A DNA stretch of 64,000 nucleotides from DATFVB01 sp963714035 (GTDB taxonomy: Bacteria > Acidobacteriota > Thermoanaerobaculia > UBA5066 > DATFVB01), in contig OY970224.1 in the NCBI GenBank assembly GCA_963714035.1, positions 372,001 to 436,000 on the forward strand. Reading direction: 5' to 3'. Of the stretch, positions 50,313 through 58,749 are shown piece after piece. The notes beneath the pieces were generated by a model, which was not told where the DNA came from, did no database searches, and saw only the letters and a list, made by a program, of their open reading frames with translations. The first letter of the stretch is position 1, and each line of letters begins with the position of its first letter. The translations under genes and the position numbers were made by a program.

Positions 50313-50591
50313 CTAGTTGATCGACTTCGGATCGGGCGGGAAGCGCTCCTCGAGGACCCGCAGGAGCCTGGGCCGCACGAGCAGGTCGAACTGGCGGCGG
50401 CTTCCCGGAAAGAGCCCCTCGATCGCGCTCTCGGCGCGCGTGATGAGCTCGAGACCCTTCTCGGGCGTGAGGGAGGGTTCCTGCGAGAGGACGCTCGCGG
50501 TGAGATCGACGACCAGCCGCAGCCTTCGGAGTCGTTTCTGCTCGTCGAGGAGAGCGGCGGCGTCGTGAGCCGGAGTCGGTTCGCTCGCCAC
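50313..50591 (-). CDS. small hypothetical protein
   Basis: 92 residues, helical and charged: EQKRLRRLRLVVDLTASVL, then EKGLELITRAESAIEGLFPGSRRQFDLLVRPRLLRVLEERF. No signal peptide and no family recognised. Codon use is like its neighbours and the frame is free of rare features, so it is probably real. GTG start with CATTCT only 3 nt upstream. It is divergent from the inositol monophosphatase gene. Confidence 0.65.
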   Translation of the reverse strand: MASEPTPAHDAAALLDEQKRLRRLRLVVDLTASVLSQEPSLTPEKGLELITRAESAIEGLFPGSRRQFDLLVRPRLLRVLEERFPPDPKSIN

Positions 50592-50639
50592 GAAAGAATG
50601 ATCGCACGCCGCGGTGGATTTTTGAAGCCGCGGTCGGCG

Positions 50640-50645
50640 TATATT
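50640..50645 (+). promoter_or_regulatory. -10 hexamer (TATATT), leaderless type
   Basis: TATATT ends 8 nt before the GTG start at 50654. No Shine-Dalgarno sequence fits. Confidence 0.4.
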
Positions 50646-50653
50646 CGGCCGCG

Positions 50654-51433
50654 GTGATCGACGCGGCGATGGAGGCGGCCCGGTGCGGGGGAGAGATCCT
50701 TCTCTCCTGGTGGCGGCGTCTCCCCGCGGGCTCCGTCGAGGAAAAGAGCCAGAACGATTTCGTATCGCGGGCGGATCGCGAGAGCGAGGCGGCCGTCGTC
50801 GACGTCCTCCTCGGCCGCCATCCCGACGACGGGGTGATCGGCGAAGAAGGAGCCAGCCGCGAAGGAACGAGCGGGCGCGAGTGGATCATCGACCCTCTCG
50901 ACGGCACCGCCAACTTCATCGCGGGATTTCCGTTCTGGTGCGTTTCGATCGCGGCGCGGGAGCACGGAAGGATCGTGGGCGGCGTCGTCTGGGATCCGCT
51001 GCGGCAGGAGATGTACGCGGCCGAGCGAGGCGGCGGCGCTTTCCGGAACGGCAATCGCCTTCGCGTGACGAACCGGGCTTCCGCGCGAGGCGCGTTCCTG
51101 GCCACCGGATTTCCCTTCCGCGCGCACGAGAAGATCGACCGCTATCTCGCGATCTTCCGCGCCCTCTTCCTCGAGGCCCGGGCGATACGACGCGCGGGCA
51201 GCGCGGCGCTCGACCTCGCCCAGGTCGCGGCGGGGGTTTTCGATGGTTTCTTCGAATTCCGCCTTTCGCCGTGGGACATCGCCGCAGGAGCGATCCTGAT
51301 CGAGGAGGCCGGCGGCGTCCTTCGCGACTTCGACGGCGGGTCAGGTTACCTGGAATCCGGCGACGTCATCGCCGGCCCGGCGGGAGTCGTCGAATCGATC
51401 CTCGAGGTCGCGCGCCGGAATTTCGCCCGCTGA
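50654..51433 (+). CDS. inositol monophosphatase family phosphatase
   Basis: 259 residues. Metal-site motifs: GEEGAS (Glu of the first site), WIIDPLDGTANFIAGFPFWCVSIA (the DPLDGT signature) and WDIAAGAILIEEAGG. The family hydrolyses inositol-1-phosphate and sometimes fructose-1,6-bisphosphate or 3'-phosphoadenosine-phosphate (SuhB/CysQ group). No context narrows the substrate. GTG start. Confidence 0.93.
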   Translation: MIDAAMEAARCGGEILLSWWRRLPAGSVEEKSQNDFVSRADRESEAAVVDVLLGRHPDDGVIGEEGASREGTSGREWIIDPLDGTANFIAGFPFWCVSIAAREHGRIVGGVVWDPLRQEMYAAERGGGAFRNGNRLRVTNRASARGAFLATGFPFRAHEKIDRYLAIFRALFLEARAIRRAGSAALDLAQVAAGVFDGFFEFRLSPWDIAAGAILIEEAGGVLRDFDGGSGYLESGDVIAGPAGVVESILEVARRNFAR

Positions 51434-51765
51434 CATATTTCGGCAACGATCCGCGTGCCGGTTGGCCGAAGAAAGACTTCCCGCGAAAGGCGGGGCGAAC
51501 CAGGACGGCGTCTTCTTCGGGCTTTTCGCGTCGCTGATTTTTCACCGAAGTGACCAAGTCGGAAAATCTGCGATGCGGGAGCGAGGCGCAAGGGAGCGGG
51601 TCGTGCTGCCGCGGTCGAGTCACACAAGGCCGCGAGCGAAGCGAGCTTCAGCGCGACTTCTCCCGGCGGGAGAAGGTGGCGGCCGCAGGCCGCCGGATGA
51701 GGGTGGTTCGGCGAGCCGCGGCGGCGCGAAGTCGATCGGGTCCGCGGGCAAGCCTCCGCGACGGT
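51434..51765. other. intergenic region with repeat A
   Basis: 332 bp between two convergent stop codons (inositol monophosphatase and universal stress protein). It holds a 110-bp repeat at 51611-51720. The rest shows no coding signal beyond GC-driven open frames. Confidence 0.5.
51611..51720 (+). repeat. 110-bp intergenic repeat, copy A
   Basis: Direct repeat of 52700-52809, about 85% identical with one compensating gap in each. It contains two hairpins: TTCTCCCG/CGGGAGAA and GGCGGCC-GCA-GGCCGCC. The shared core GCGAGCGAAGCGAGC and CCGCCGGATGAGGG resembles repeats widespread in environmental genomes. The copies flank the universal stress protein gene. Confidence 0.8.
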
Positions 51766-52590
51766 TCAGGGGACGCAGAGAACGGAGGCCGTCGCTCTTC
51801 GCAGCACGGTTTCCGTGGTGGATCCCAGCACCATCTCGACGATGCGTCCGTGGCCGTGCGAGCCGATGGCGATCAGGTCGTTGTCCGGCGCCCGCGCGAC
51901 GAGGACGTCTCCCGCGTGGCCCTCGGCGGCGGCGAATTCGACCCGAATCCCGAGACCGGCGAGCGCCCGGCCCGCCGCGCCTCGCCGGAGCTCCGATTCT
52001 TCCCGAGATCCGACGCTGACGACGTCGAGGGGGAGATCCAGCGCCGCGCAGATCTCGCCGACGGCGCGCAGCGCGCGGCCCGCCCGCTCGGAGCCGTCGT
52101 AGCCGGCGACGGGGCGGCGGAGCGGGGCGGCGTCTGCCGTCGAGAGAAAGGCCGGGATCGTCAGGCGGCGCGCGAGCGCGTCCGCATGGCTGCCGAGCGG
52201 TTTCCCTCTCCCCGCCCCCGTTCCGTGGAGACCGAGAAAGACGAAGTCGGCGTCCGCCGCCGCGCGGCCCAGCTCGGGAACGACGAGCCCCTCGACCGTT
52301 TTCCCCGAGCCGCGAACTCCGGCCGCCTCGCACCGCGCGTCGAAATCCGAAACAATCGCCCTCCCCACGGCATGGAGCGCGTTCCGCAGCTCGCCGGAGA
52401 GGTTCAGGAACGGCTGAAAGCCCACCGAGCCGGAAAGGTCGGCGACGAAGCTCGCCTCGAGCTGGGCCGTGTCGATCACGTGAATCCCGGTCAGTGAGGC
52501 GTCGAGCGAAGGCGCGAGCTGGAAGGCGCGCCGCAGGGCGGCGTCCGAGCCGGGAGAACCGTCGAGAGCGATCAGGAAGCGACGCGTCAT
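51766..52590 (-). CDS. tandem universal stress protein (UspA family)
   Basis: 274 residues, two Usp domains. Domain 1 (1-145) starts RRFLIALDGSPGSDAALRRAF; domain 2 (about 150-274) includes GYDGSERAGRALRA and the nucleotide motif G-2x-G-9x-G(S/T) in GSHGHGRIVEMVLGST, so at least the second domain should bind ATP. The first lacks a clear version of this motif. Induced by stress in many bacteria; partners unknown. TATAAG lies 9 nt before the ATG and no Shine-Dalgarno sequence was seen. Confidence 0.92.
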   Translation of the reverse strand: MTRRFLIALDGSPGSDAALRRAFQLAPSLDASLTGIHVIDTAQLEASFVADLSGSVGFQPFLNLSGELRNALHAVGRAIVSDFDARCEAAGVRGSGKTVEGLVVPELGRAAADADFVFLGLHGTGAGRGKPLGSHADALARRLTIPAFLSTADAAPLRRPVAGYDGSERAGRALRAVGEICAALDLPLDVVSVGSREESELRRGAAGRALAGLGIRVEFAAAEGHAGDVLVARAPDNDLIAIGSHGHGRIVEMVLGSTTETVLRRATASVLCVP

Positions 52591-52599
52591 GCGGACGAT

Positions 52600-52605
52600 C
52601 TTATA
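52600..52605 (-). promoter_or_regulatory. -10 hexamer (TATAAG) for the usp gene, leaderless type
   Basis: On the minus strand TATAAG(AT) ends 9 nt before the ATG at 52590. Confidence 0.4.
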
Positions 52606-52699
52606 CGGGCCTCGAGACCGCGATCCTCTCGGGTGGCGTTGCGACGCTCCCGGCCGCCCCGCCGGAGTCGAGGCCCGGGTGTCCGGGTCGGGCGCCGGC

Positions 52700-52809
52700 G
52701 CGGTCGAGCCACATGGGGCCGCGAGCGAAGCGAGCCGCCGCGCTACTTCTCCCCGCGGGAGAAGGTGGCGGCTGGCAAGCCGCCGGATGAGGGAACAAGG
52801 CGAGCCGCG
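52700..52809 (+). repeat. 110-bp intergenic repeat, copy B
   Basis: Same orientation as copy A at 51611-51720. The second hairpin reads GGCGGCT-GGCA-AGCCGCC: relative to copy A the closing C-G pair has become T-A on both sides, a compensatory change that supports selection for the stem. It lies between the usp promoter and the MEMO stop codon. Confidence 0.8.
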
Positions 52810-52854
52810 GAGGTCACCGCGCGATTCCAGAGGAGCGTGGCGGGCAGCCGACGG

Positions 52855-53661
52855 TCAGCCGATCAGAATCCCGGCGTACCCCACGACCGAGTCGGCATCG
52901 CCCGTCCGGTCCCCGCTGTCGGCGCGCGCGACGATCTCGGCCCGTGAAACTCCGTGCCGCCGGGCGGCGACGAGGAGGGCGGTCGTCGGCAGGAAGCCGC
53001 ACATCGAGATCTCGTGCCGCACGACGGCGGCGAAGAGCTCGTCCGGGTCGATTCGCTCGATCTCCGCGAAGGCGAGCGCGTTCTTCGCGTCGCCCACCGC
53101 CCGCGATTCGTAGTGGTTCATGTCGGAAGAGGCGAGGACGAGAATCGCCGGGCCGGCCTCCGCGACGGCGTCCGCGACGGCTTCCCCGATCTCGTGGCAG
53201 AGCGCGAGCGACGGCGCGCCGATGCAGATCGGGACGATCTTCGCGGCGGGCGCCCATTCCTGGAGGAAGGGGAGCTGGACCTCGAGCGAGTGTTCACGGG
53301 CGTGCGCCAGGCCTTCCCGCTCGAGATGAGGACAGTCCCGGAGGAAGCGATCGGCGAGCGTCCCGTCGACCATGACGTCGCCGAGGGGCGTCGACCAGCG
53401 ATCGTGGTCGTCGATCGACGCCGCCGGGCCGAGACCGGTGTGATTCGGCCCCAGCAGGACGACGGTCGAGGGCGGCTCGAGGCGCGCGTAGACGGCCCCG
53501 GCGACCGAGCCGGAGTAGACGTAGCCCGCGTGCGGGACGACCGCGCCGAAGGCGGAGCGCCGCTCGGCCGCAGGTTCGAGGAGCCCTCGCACTTCCACGG
53601 CGAGAGCGCGCGGATCCCGGGGGTAGAACGCGCCGGCGACCGCCGGCGGACGGGAGCTCAC
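52855..53661 (-). CDS. MEMO1 family protein (AmmeMemoRadiSam system protein B)
   Basis: 268 residues. It starts SSRPPAVAGAFYPRDP; conserved motifs VVPHAGYVYSGSVAGAVYA, LLGPNHTGLG, HSLEVQLPFLQ and SSDMNHYE carry the metal-type His/Asp/Cys positions. The fold is related to extradiol dioxygenases, but its bacterial function is unknown. It usually neighbours an AMMECR1 and a radical-SAM gene; neither is here. GTG start with TATGCT 6 nt upstream. A longer upstream frame adds a low-complexity basic stretch and is rejected. Confidence 0.9.
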   Translation of the reverse strand: MSSRPPAVAGAFYPRDPRALAVEVRGLLEPAAERRSAFGAVVPHAGYVYSGSVAGAVYARLEPPSTVVLLGPNHTGLGPAASIDDHDRWSTPLGDVMVDGTLADRFLRDCPHLEREGLAHAREHSLEVQLPFLQEWAPAAKIVPICIGAPSLALCHEIGEAVADAVAEAGPAILVLASSDMNHYESRAVGDAKNALAFAEIERIDPDELFAAVVRHEISMCGFLPTTALLVAARRHGVSRAEIVARADSGDRTGDADSVVGYAGILIG

Positions 53662-53667
53662 GACCCG

Positions 53668-53673
53668 AGCATA
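53668..53673 (-). promoter_or_regulatory. -10 hexamer (TATGCT) for the MEMO gene, leaderless type
   Basis: On the minus strand TATGCT ends 6 nt before the GTG at 53661. Confidence 0.4.
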
Positions 53674-53832
53674 ACGCCGCCGTGTCGGAGGGGTTCTTCC
53701 ATGACGTCTCCGAGACGGCAGAGGCATTGCGACGGCGCGACTCGATGGCGTGCATCGGCCGACTTGACGCTCACTCCGCGGGCGCACCGAACGCCGCCGG
53801 CGTTGTTCCCGGGACGCCGCCTCCGCGACGGT

Positions 53833-54687
53833 CTAGTCGACGAGAACGGTCGCCTGCGCTCTTCGGTCTCCGACCGCCGCCGTCACGACGGCCGTTCCCG
53901 CCTTCAGGCCCGTGATCGTTCCGTCGCCGAGCACCCGCACGATCTCTGGGGCGCTCGCGACCAGCTGCGCTCCGGCGTCGGGGATCGGCAGTCCGTTCTC
54001 GTCGTAGGCGGTCACCGACAGCTTCTGACTCTCGCCCACGTGGAGGATGGCCGTCTCGGGCCGGAGCTCGATCCGGGAGACGTTTCGCACGTCGATCTGG
54101 ATCTCCGACTCGGCGACGAGATCGCCGACGCGCGCGGTGACGATCGTCTTCCCGGTGACCCGCGACTCGACGGTTCCGTCGCGGCGGATCCCGGCGACCT
54201 TCGGATCGGCGACGGTCCACGAAACCGGCGGCAGAACGCCCGGCTTGTTGGCCGAATTCTTCCCCGTCACCTCGAGCTTCGACGTCGTTCCCGCCGGGCC
54301 GATCAAGCGAAGCAGAGCCGGAGCGAGCTCGATCTTCGAAAGGTCCACGACCGAGACGGAGACCGAGGCGGAGAGGTCCCCGGCGAAGACCGTGACTTCC
54401 GCTCGTCCCGGCCGCTTCGGCTGGACGTGTCCGTTGCCGGAGACCTGGACGACGGTCGTGTCCGAGCTCGTCCAGCGCAGAGCCGGCCCTTCCGCGAGCG
54501 ATCGGCCCTTCGAGTCGAGCGCGTGGACGGCGATTTCCTTCGACGCGTCGGTCCCGTAGATCACGAGACGGCGGGGGCTCGCCTCGAGGGAAGCGAGCCT
54601 CGGGCGGCACGAGGCGAGCCCGAGGAGAACGGCGGCCGCGGCCGCGAGTCGCGCGAGACGCTTCGCCGAAAATGCGTGGCGGGCCAT
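53833..54687 (-). CDS. lipoprotein with three bacterial Ig-like (BIG2) domains
   Basis: 284 residues. Signal with lipobox GLASC (Cys near residue 27). Three beta-sandwich repeats of about 80 residues: from LEASPRRLVIYGTDASKEI, from IELAPALLRLIGPAGTTSKL, and from IELRPETAILHVGESQKLSV. Each ends with a GxAxVTA-like strand (GRAEVTVFAG, GKTIVTARVG, GTAVVTAAVG). Such domains mediate surface adhesion or structural display. The gene is divergent from the Omp85-like gene with 45 bp between starts. Confidence 0.88.
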   Translation of the reverse strand: MARHAFSAKRLARLAAAAAVLLGLASCRPRLASLEASPRRLVIYGTDASKEIAVHALDSKGRSLAEGPALRWTSSDTTVVQVSGNGHVQPKRPGRAEVTVFAGDLSASVSVSVVDLSKIELAPALLRLIGPAGTTSKLEVTGKNSANKPGVLPPVSWTVADPKVAGIRRDGTVESRVTGKTIVTARVGDLVAESEIQIDVRNVSRIELRPETAILHVGESQKLSVTAYDENGLPIPDAGAQLVASAPEIVRVLGDGTITGLKAGTAVVTAAVGDRRAQATVLVD

Positions 54688-54696
54688 GCGCCGCGG

Positions 54697-54702
54697 ACGA
54701 TA
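54697..54702 (-). promoter_or_regulatory. -10 hexamer (TATCGT), leaderless type
   Basis: On the minus strand TATCGT ends 9 nt before the ATG at 54687. Confidence 0.35.
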
Positions 54703-54720
54703 GCACGCCGTGCGCAAGAT

Positions 54721-54726
54721 TAGAAT
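54721..54726 (+). promoter_or_regulatory. -10 hexamer (TAGAAT), leaderless type
   Basis: TAGAAT ends 6 nt before the GTG start at 54733. The divergent Ig-protein -10 lies 18 bp away, so the two promoters share their upstream DNA. Confidence 0.45.
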
Positions 54727-54732
54727 GACCGC

Positions 54733-56334
54733 GTGTGGAGCGCGATCCTCTGTGCGGCCGCGTTGGGGATCGCGACGCCCGACCCCTCGGCCGTTCGTAT
54801 CGGAAAGATCCGGATCGAGAGCAACGACGTCTTTTCCGCCGAGGAGGCGTCGAACGGATGGGTCTATCGTGCCGCGAACTCCATCCACATCGAGACGCGG
54901 TCGAGCTTTCTCCGCGAGCAGCTCCTTTTCCAGGAGGGGGACCCTCTCGACATCGCGCTCCTCGCGGAGACCGAGCGGAATCTCCGCGCGCTGCCGTTCA
55001 TCAAGAGCGCCTCGGTGACGGCTTCGACCCCGCACGACGGCGTGAGCGACGTCCTCGTCGTCACGCAGGACTCCTGGACCACCGAGCCGGGAGGATCGTT
55101 CGGGTCGAAGGGGGGGCGGACGACCTACAGCTTCGAGCTCACCGAGACCGACCTGCTCGGGCGAGGCCAGCTCCTCTCGTTCGCCTATGCCAAGGAGACG
55201 GAACGCACGACCCGGTCGATCCTCTTCGAGGATCCGTATCTTTTCCGCCCGTTCTGGAGGACTCGCGTGTACCTCGCCGACAACTCGGACGGAAGGCAGC
55301 GACAATTCGAGTTCGCGCGTCCGTTCTATTCGTTTTCGGCGCCCTGGAGCGCCGACGGGCTCCTCTCCCGGGTCGCGCAGGAGGACAAGCTCTACGCCGA
55401 CGGCGAGGAGGTCGACCGCTTCCGGCACGCGCACCAGGAGGCGCTCGCCTCGTACGGCGGGGCGCTTTCCCCGACCGAGCTCGAGGCGGACCGACTGACG
55501 GGCGGAATCGATTTCATCGACGACACCTTCTCGTCCCTTCCCGACGAGCCCCAGACCGTTCCCGCGGCGCGCAAATACCGGTACGTCTTCGCGTCGTTCG
55601 AGCACGTCGAAAGCGCCTTCGAGACGCTGAACTACGTCAATCGCGACTCCCGATACGAGGACTTCAATCTCGCCCCGCGGATATTCGTTCGGGGCGGCGT
55701 TTCGCCTTCCGCCCTCGGGGCGCCGGCCAACAGCGCGGCCGCGTCGGTGGACTTTTCCGGAGGCGTCCTCTTCGACGACGATTCGTTCGCCCAGGGAGAC
55801 CTTCTGGCGCAGAGCCGCTTCGACGGGGGCCCCCAGGACACGATTGCCTCGGCGTTCGTGGGATACGTGCGCCGGTTCCGCCTGACCCGTATCCCTCAGA
55901 CGTTCGTGGGGCGCATCGAGTACGACCACTCGTGGCGGCTCGACCCGGAGGTCCAGTTCGAGGCGTCGGGCGCGACGGGGCTCCGCGGCTACCGCTTGCA
56001 CGCGATGACGGGCGACCGGCGGCTCCTCGTCAACGTCGAGCAGCGCTTCTTCTCCGAGCGCGAGTACCTGCAGCTCTTTTCGCCGGGCGCGGTCGTTTTC
56101 GTCGACGCCGGCACGGCGGTGCCGCGGCAGACCGGCCTGACGTTCTCGCAGATCAAGGAGGACGCCGGCGTTGGGCTCCGGATCGCGATCGCCCGCGCCG
56201 GCGGGAACAACATCCTGCGGATCGACGTCGCGTATCCGTTCCAGAAGGACGCGCAGGGCCGGCGGGGGCCGCTGGTTTCCTTCTCCTCGTCGCAGGCGTT
56301 CACGTTCAGCCGGACGAGCCCGAGCGGCGATTGA
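54733..56334 (+). CDS. POTRA/Omp85-type outer-membrane beta-barrel protein
   Basis: 533 residues. A short signal peptide (WSAILCAAALGIA) precedes one POTRA domain (about 20-105; RIGKIRIESNDVF, REQLLFQEGDPLD, LRALPFIKSASV). The remainder is a beta-barrel rich in alternating strands and aromatic girdles. GLRGYRLHAMTGDRRLLVNVEQRFF near 415 matches the conserved L6 loop (VRGF/Y), and VVFVDAG sits in the last strands. It lacks the five POTRA domains of BamA, so it is a smaller Omp85-like protein; cargo unknown. Confidence 0.82.
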   Translation: MWSAILCAAALGIATPDPSAVRIGKIRIESNDVFSAEEASNGWVYRAANSIHIETRSSFLREQLLFQEGDPLDIALLAETERNLRALPFIKSASVTASTPHDGVSDVLVVTQDSWTTEPGGSFGSKGGRTTYSFELTETDLLGRGQLLSFAYAKETERTTRSILFEDPYLFRPFWRTRVYLADNSDGRQRQFEFARPFYSFSAPWSADGLLSRVAQEDKLYADGEEVDRFRHAHQEALASYGGALSPTELEADRLTGGIDFIDDTFSSLPDEPQTVPAARKYRYVFASFEHVESAFETLNYVNRDSRYEDFNLAPRIFVRGGVSPSALGAPANSAAASVDFSGGVLFDDDSFAQGDLLAQSRFDGGPQDTIASAFVGYVRRFRLTRIPQTFVGRIEYDHSWRLDPEVQFEASGATGLRGYRLHAMTGDRRLLVNVEQRFFSEREYLQLFSPGAVVFVDAGTAVPRQTGLTFSQIKEDAGVGLRIAIARAGGNNILRIDVAYPFQKDAQGRRGPLVSFSSSQAFTFSRTSPSGD

Positions 56335-56341
56335 CCGGGAC

Positions 56342-57127
56342 GTGAAACGCCTGTCTCTCGCCGGCGCCCGTGTGGCCGTCGTTCTCGGCTCCGGCGCGGG
56401 TCCCTTCGCCGGCCGGATCGCCGGCGCCCGGCGCACGCCGTTCCGGGAGCTTCCCGGATTCGCCTGCCCGACGGTCGCGGGACACGCGGGAGAGTTGATC
56501 GTGGGGCACGTCGGAGGGGTCCGGGTCGCGGTCCTTTCGGGGCGCGTGCACGCCTACGAGGGACATTCGCTGGCGCGCGTCGTTCATCCGGTGCGCGCGA
56601 TCTCGCGAGCGGGAATCCGCGCGGCCATCGTCACCAACGCCGCCGGAGCGATCCGGCGCGCCTGGAAGCCCGGCGATCTGATGATCGTCGCCGACCATCT
56701 GAACGCGATCGGCGATCCGCTCGCGGGGCCGAAGGGGGAAGGCCGCTTCGTGGACCTCGGCGCCGCGTACGACCCGGCCCTGCGGCGCATCGCGCGCGCC
56801 TCCGCCCGTCGTCTCCGGATCACCGTCCGCGAGGGGATCTACGCGGCGGTGCGCGGGCCGTCCTTCGAGACGCCGGCCGAGATCCGGATGTGGCGGACGC
56901 TCGGCGCCGACGCGATCGGGATGTCAACGGCGCCCGAAGTGATTGCGCTGCGGGGGGCGGGCGTTCGGGTGCTCGCCGTCTCGCTGATCGCCAATATGGC
57001 GTCCGGAATCCGACCGGGTACGCTGGATCACCGGACGGCCCTCGCCGAGGGTGAGAAAGCGGCCCGCCGTCTCGGCGATCTCCTGGAAGACCTTCTCCCT
57101 CGTCTGGACCGCCTCGTCCGCGAGTAA
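56342..57127 (+). CDS. purine nucleoside phosphorylase
   Basis: 261 residues. Phosphate loop VVLGSGAG at about 10-17 (usual GSGLG), VLSGRVHAYEGH, NAAGAI, then RGPSFETPAEIRMWRTLGADAIGMSTAPEVIAL, the PNP signature. It splits purine nucleosides with phosphate. The LIANMASG motif with Asn supports 6-oxopurine PNP of the trimeric class. GTG start 7 nt after the Omp85 stop, so probably co-transcribed. Confidence 0.9.
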   Translation: MKRLSLAGARVAVVLGSGAGPFAGRIAGARRTPFRELPGFACPTVAGHAGELIVGHVGGVRVAVLSGRVHAYEGHSLARVVHPVRAISRAGIRAAIVTNAAGAIRRAWKPGDLMIVADHLNAIGDPLAGPKGEGRFVDLGAAYDPALRRIARASARRLRITVREGIYAAVRGPSFETPAEIRMWRTLGADAIGMSTAPEVIALRGAGVRVLAVSLIANMASGIRPGTLDHRTALAEGEKAARRLGDLLEDLLPRLDRLVRE

Positions 57128-57255
57128 TTCCCCGCCAAACTGGCACTTAACGGGTGTTCCGGCGATCCTGTCCGCGGTAGCCGGCGGGCCGCTCTCCGGT
57201 CCCGATTTTCACGCTTAAGCTCTTGTTTTTCATTTCTTTCGGCTCTTTCCGTCGA

Positions 57256-57261
57256 TATAAT
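57256..57261 (+). promoter_or_regulatory. consensus -10 TATAAT for the DGQHR gene
   Basis: A perfect TATAAT with TTTCTT 17 bp upstream, set in an unusually T-rich stretch (57205-57260). The leader to ATG 57287 is about 20 nt and includes GGAGGTGGG just before the start. Confidence 0.55.
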
Positions 57262-57286
57262 TCCGGCAGTCGAAAATGGAGGTGGG

Positions 57287-58417
57287 ATGAGCTCTCTGGC
57301 CGCACTCCGGCTGAACCAATTCGGAGTTCGTTTCTACGAGGTACTCCTTTCCGGCGTCGACGTCCAGAAAATCGTTCATTTCGAGGTGCTGAACTACAGC
57401 GCCAACGATCGCCCGACTCTCGGCGGCGCACGGAGGCGCGCGAAAGGGCTCGTCAACTGGGAATTCCTCGAGAAGAAGATCTCGGCTTCGGGAGAGGCTT
57501 TCCAGCGCCCGATCATCGAACGAAAGATCAACGAGCTCGTCAACTATTACCTCCAGTGCGCGGAGTCGGGAACGCTCCCCGCGATTCCCGGCAGCGTCTT
57601 GCTCGTGAGCGACCGGCGCCTCGAATTCACGCCGACGCGCGACAACGCCGATCTCGGAACCGTGAAGTTTCCGGAGCAGCCCGGGATCATGCGCGCGCTC
57701 GACGGCCAGCACCGCCTTCTCGCGCTCCACCAGCTCGCGGAGAAGCACAATCTGACCGACTTCCAGGTCCCGGCGGTGGTCTTCGACGCGCTGACCCCGG
57801 ACCAGGTGGTCGAGCTCTTCGTCACGATCAACAGCAAGCACACGAAACTGAATCCGTCGCACCTGATTTCGCTCTCGGGCCGGCGCCTCTACCGCGACGA
57901 GAACCTCGCGGCGGCGCACGACGTCATCCGCGGCCTCAACGAGGATGATCACTCGCCGCTCCGCGGCCAGATCAAGGTGCTCGGCGTCGGCAAGGGCACG
58001 GTGACGCAGGCCTCGCTCGCCGACGAGCTTCGCGACGTCTTCGCCGCGATGGCCGCCGCGGGCCCCCGGACGTCGAAGGAGTTCCGCGAGAACGCGAAGA
58101 GGTTCTTCCTGAACTATTTCAAGGCGATCGAGAAGGTCTTCCCGAAGGCCTTCACGTCGCGGAAGTACTCGATCAAGACCGGAATCGCGCTCCGCGCGTT
58201 CCTGCGCGTTTCTCCGCACGTGATCGCGATGATCCGGCACCGGGGCGGCGATCTCTGGTCCGCCGGCGAGCTCCACGCCGCGCTCCTTCCCTGGGCGGAG
58301 TCGATCGGCGACGCTCGCTTCGAAACAGAGGGAATGTGGAAGCAGCGCTCGACGGGGGGCACGCGGTCGACCGTGGAAGTTCTGGTCAAGGAGCTCAAGC
58401 AGGGACTATTGGTCTGA
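57287..58417 (+). CDS. DGQHR-domain (DndB-like) protein, orphan
   Basis: 376 residues. The defining motif DGQHR is at 139-143 (RALDGQHRLLALHQL), followed by the family motif TINSKHTKLNPSHLISLSGR. The core is related to DndB and to ParB-like folds. DndB represses the dnd genes for DNA phosphorothioation, and DGQHR proteins also occur alone in defence-linked islands. No dndA/C/D/E, restriction or mobile genes adjoin here. It has the best -10 box of this region and a Shine-Dalgarno site. Codon use is similar to its neighbours, so recent transfer is not evident. Function unknown. Confidence 0.85.
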   Translation: MSSLAALRLNQFGVRFYEVLLSGVDVQKIVHFEVLNYSANDRPTLGGARRRAKGLVNWEFLEKKISASGEAFQRPIIERKINELVNYYLQCAESGTLPAIPGSVLLVSDRRLEFTPTRDNADLGTVKFPEQPGIMRALDGQHRLLALHQLAEKHNLTDFQVPAVVFDALTPDQVVELFVTINSKHTKLNPSHLISLSGRRLYRDENLAAAHDVIRGLNEDDHSPLRGQIKVLGVGKGTVTQASLADELRDVFAAMAAAGPRTSKEFRENAKRFFLNYFKAIEKVFPKAFTSRKYSIKTGIALRAFLRVSPHVIAMIRHRGGDLWSAGELHAALLPWAESIGDARFETEGMWKQRSTGGTRSTVEVLVKELKQGLLV

Positions 58418-58749
58418 CGCGGCCATAGGGCCCGTCTTCCAATCCCTCTGACTGCGTCTCGCGGTGGCGCGCTTTTCGGCCCCCCGGCGCGGTGCCGAAG
58501 CCAGCAAACCGCCTCCGATGATCGCCGGCGACCCGCATCCAGCCGAGCCCGCGTCTGCTGGCGCCTCGCCGGATTCGAGGACGAAGGGAGAGGCGACCTG
58601 CCATCATTGCGAGCCGGCAGGGCGATGCACCGAACCGGACGGGTTCGGATCACACACGAGAATCAGGCGCTGTCAGACGTGAGGGAAGGTGGGCGGCGGG
58701 GGCTGGCCGGCGGCCGCCCGCATAACCGCGCGTATGGCAGCGCCTGCTT
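58418..58749. other. non-coding stretch after the DGQHR gene
   Basis: 332 bp between convergent stop codons of the DGQHR and glutamate dehydrogenase genes. It contains a dyad CGCCTC (about 58560)/GAGGCG (about 58590) and a short ATTGCGAG-like word. No credible gene, RNA or terminator with a T-run was seen. Confidence 0.4.

Noticed and set aside
51346..51627. Short minus-strand frames over the end of the inositol monophosphatase gene
   Set aside because: No family features, no start signals, and they run into the 110-bp repeat region.
58464..58682. 72-codon frame with a CHHC-like cluster after the DGQHR gene
   Set aside because: Low-complexity Pro/Ala/Arg composition, no ribosome-binding site, and no -10 hexamer; more likely non-coding.
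58418..58749. Search for tRNA or other small RNA in the gap
   Set aside because: No cloverleaf, no CCA end and no T-loop word (GGTTCGA-type) in a fitting arrangement was found here or in the other gaps over 300 bp.
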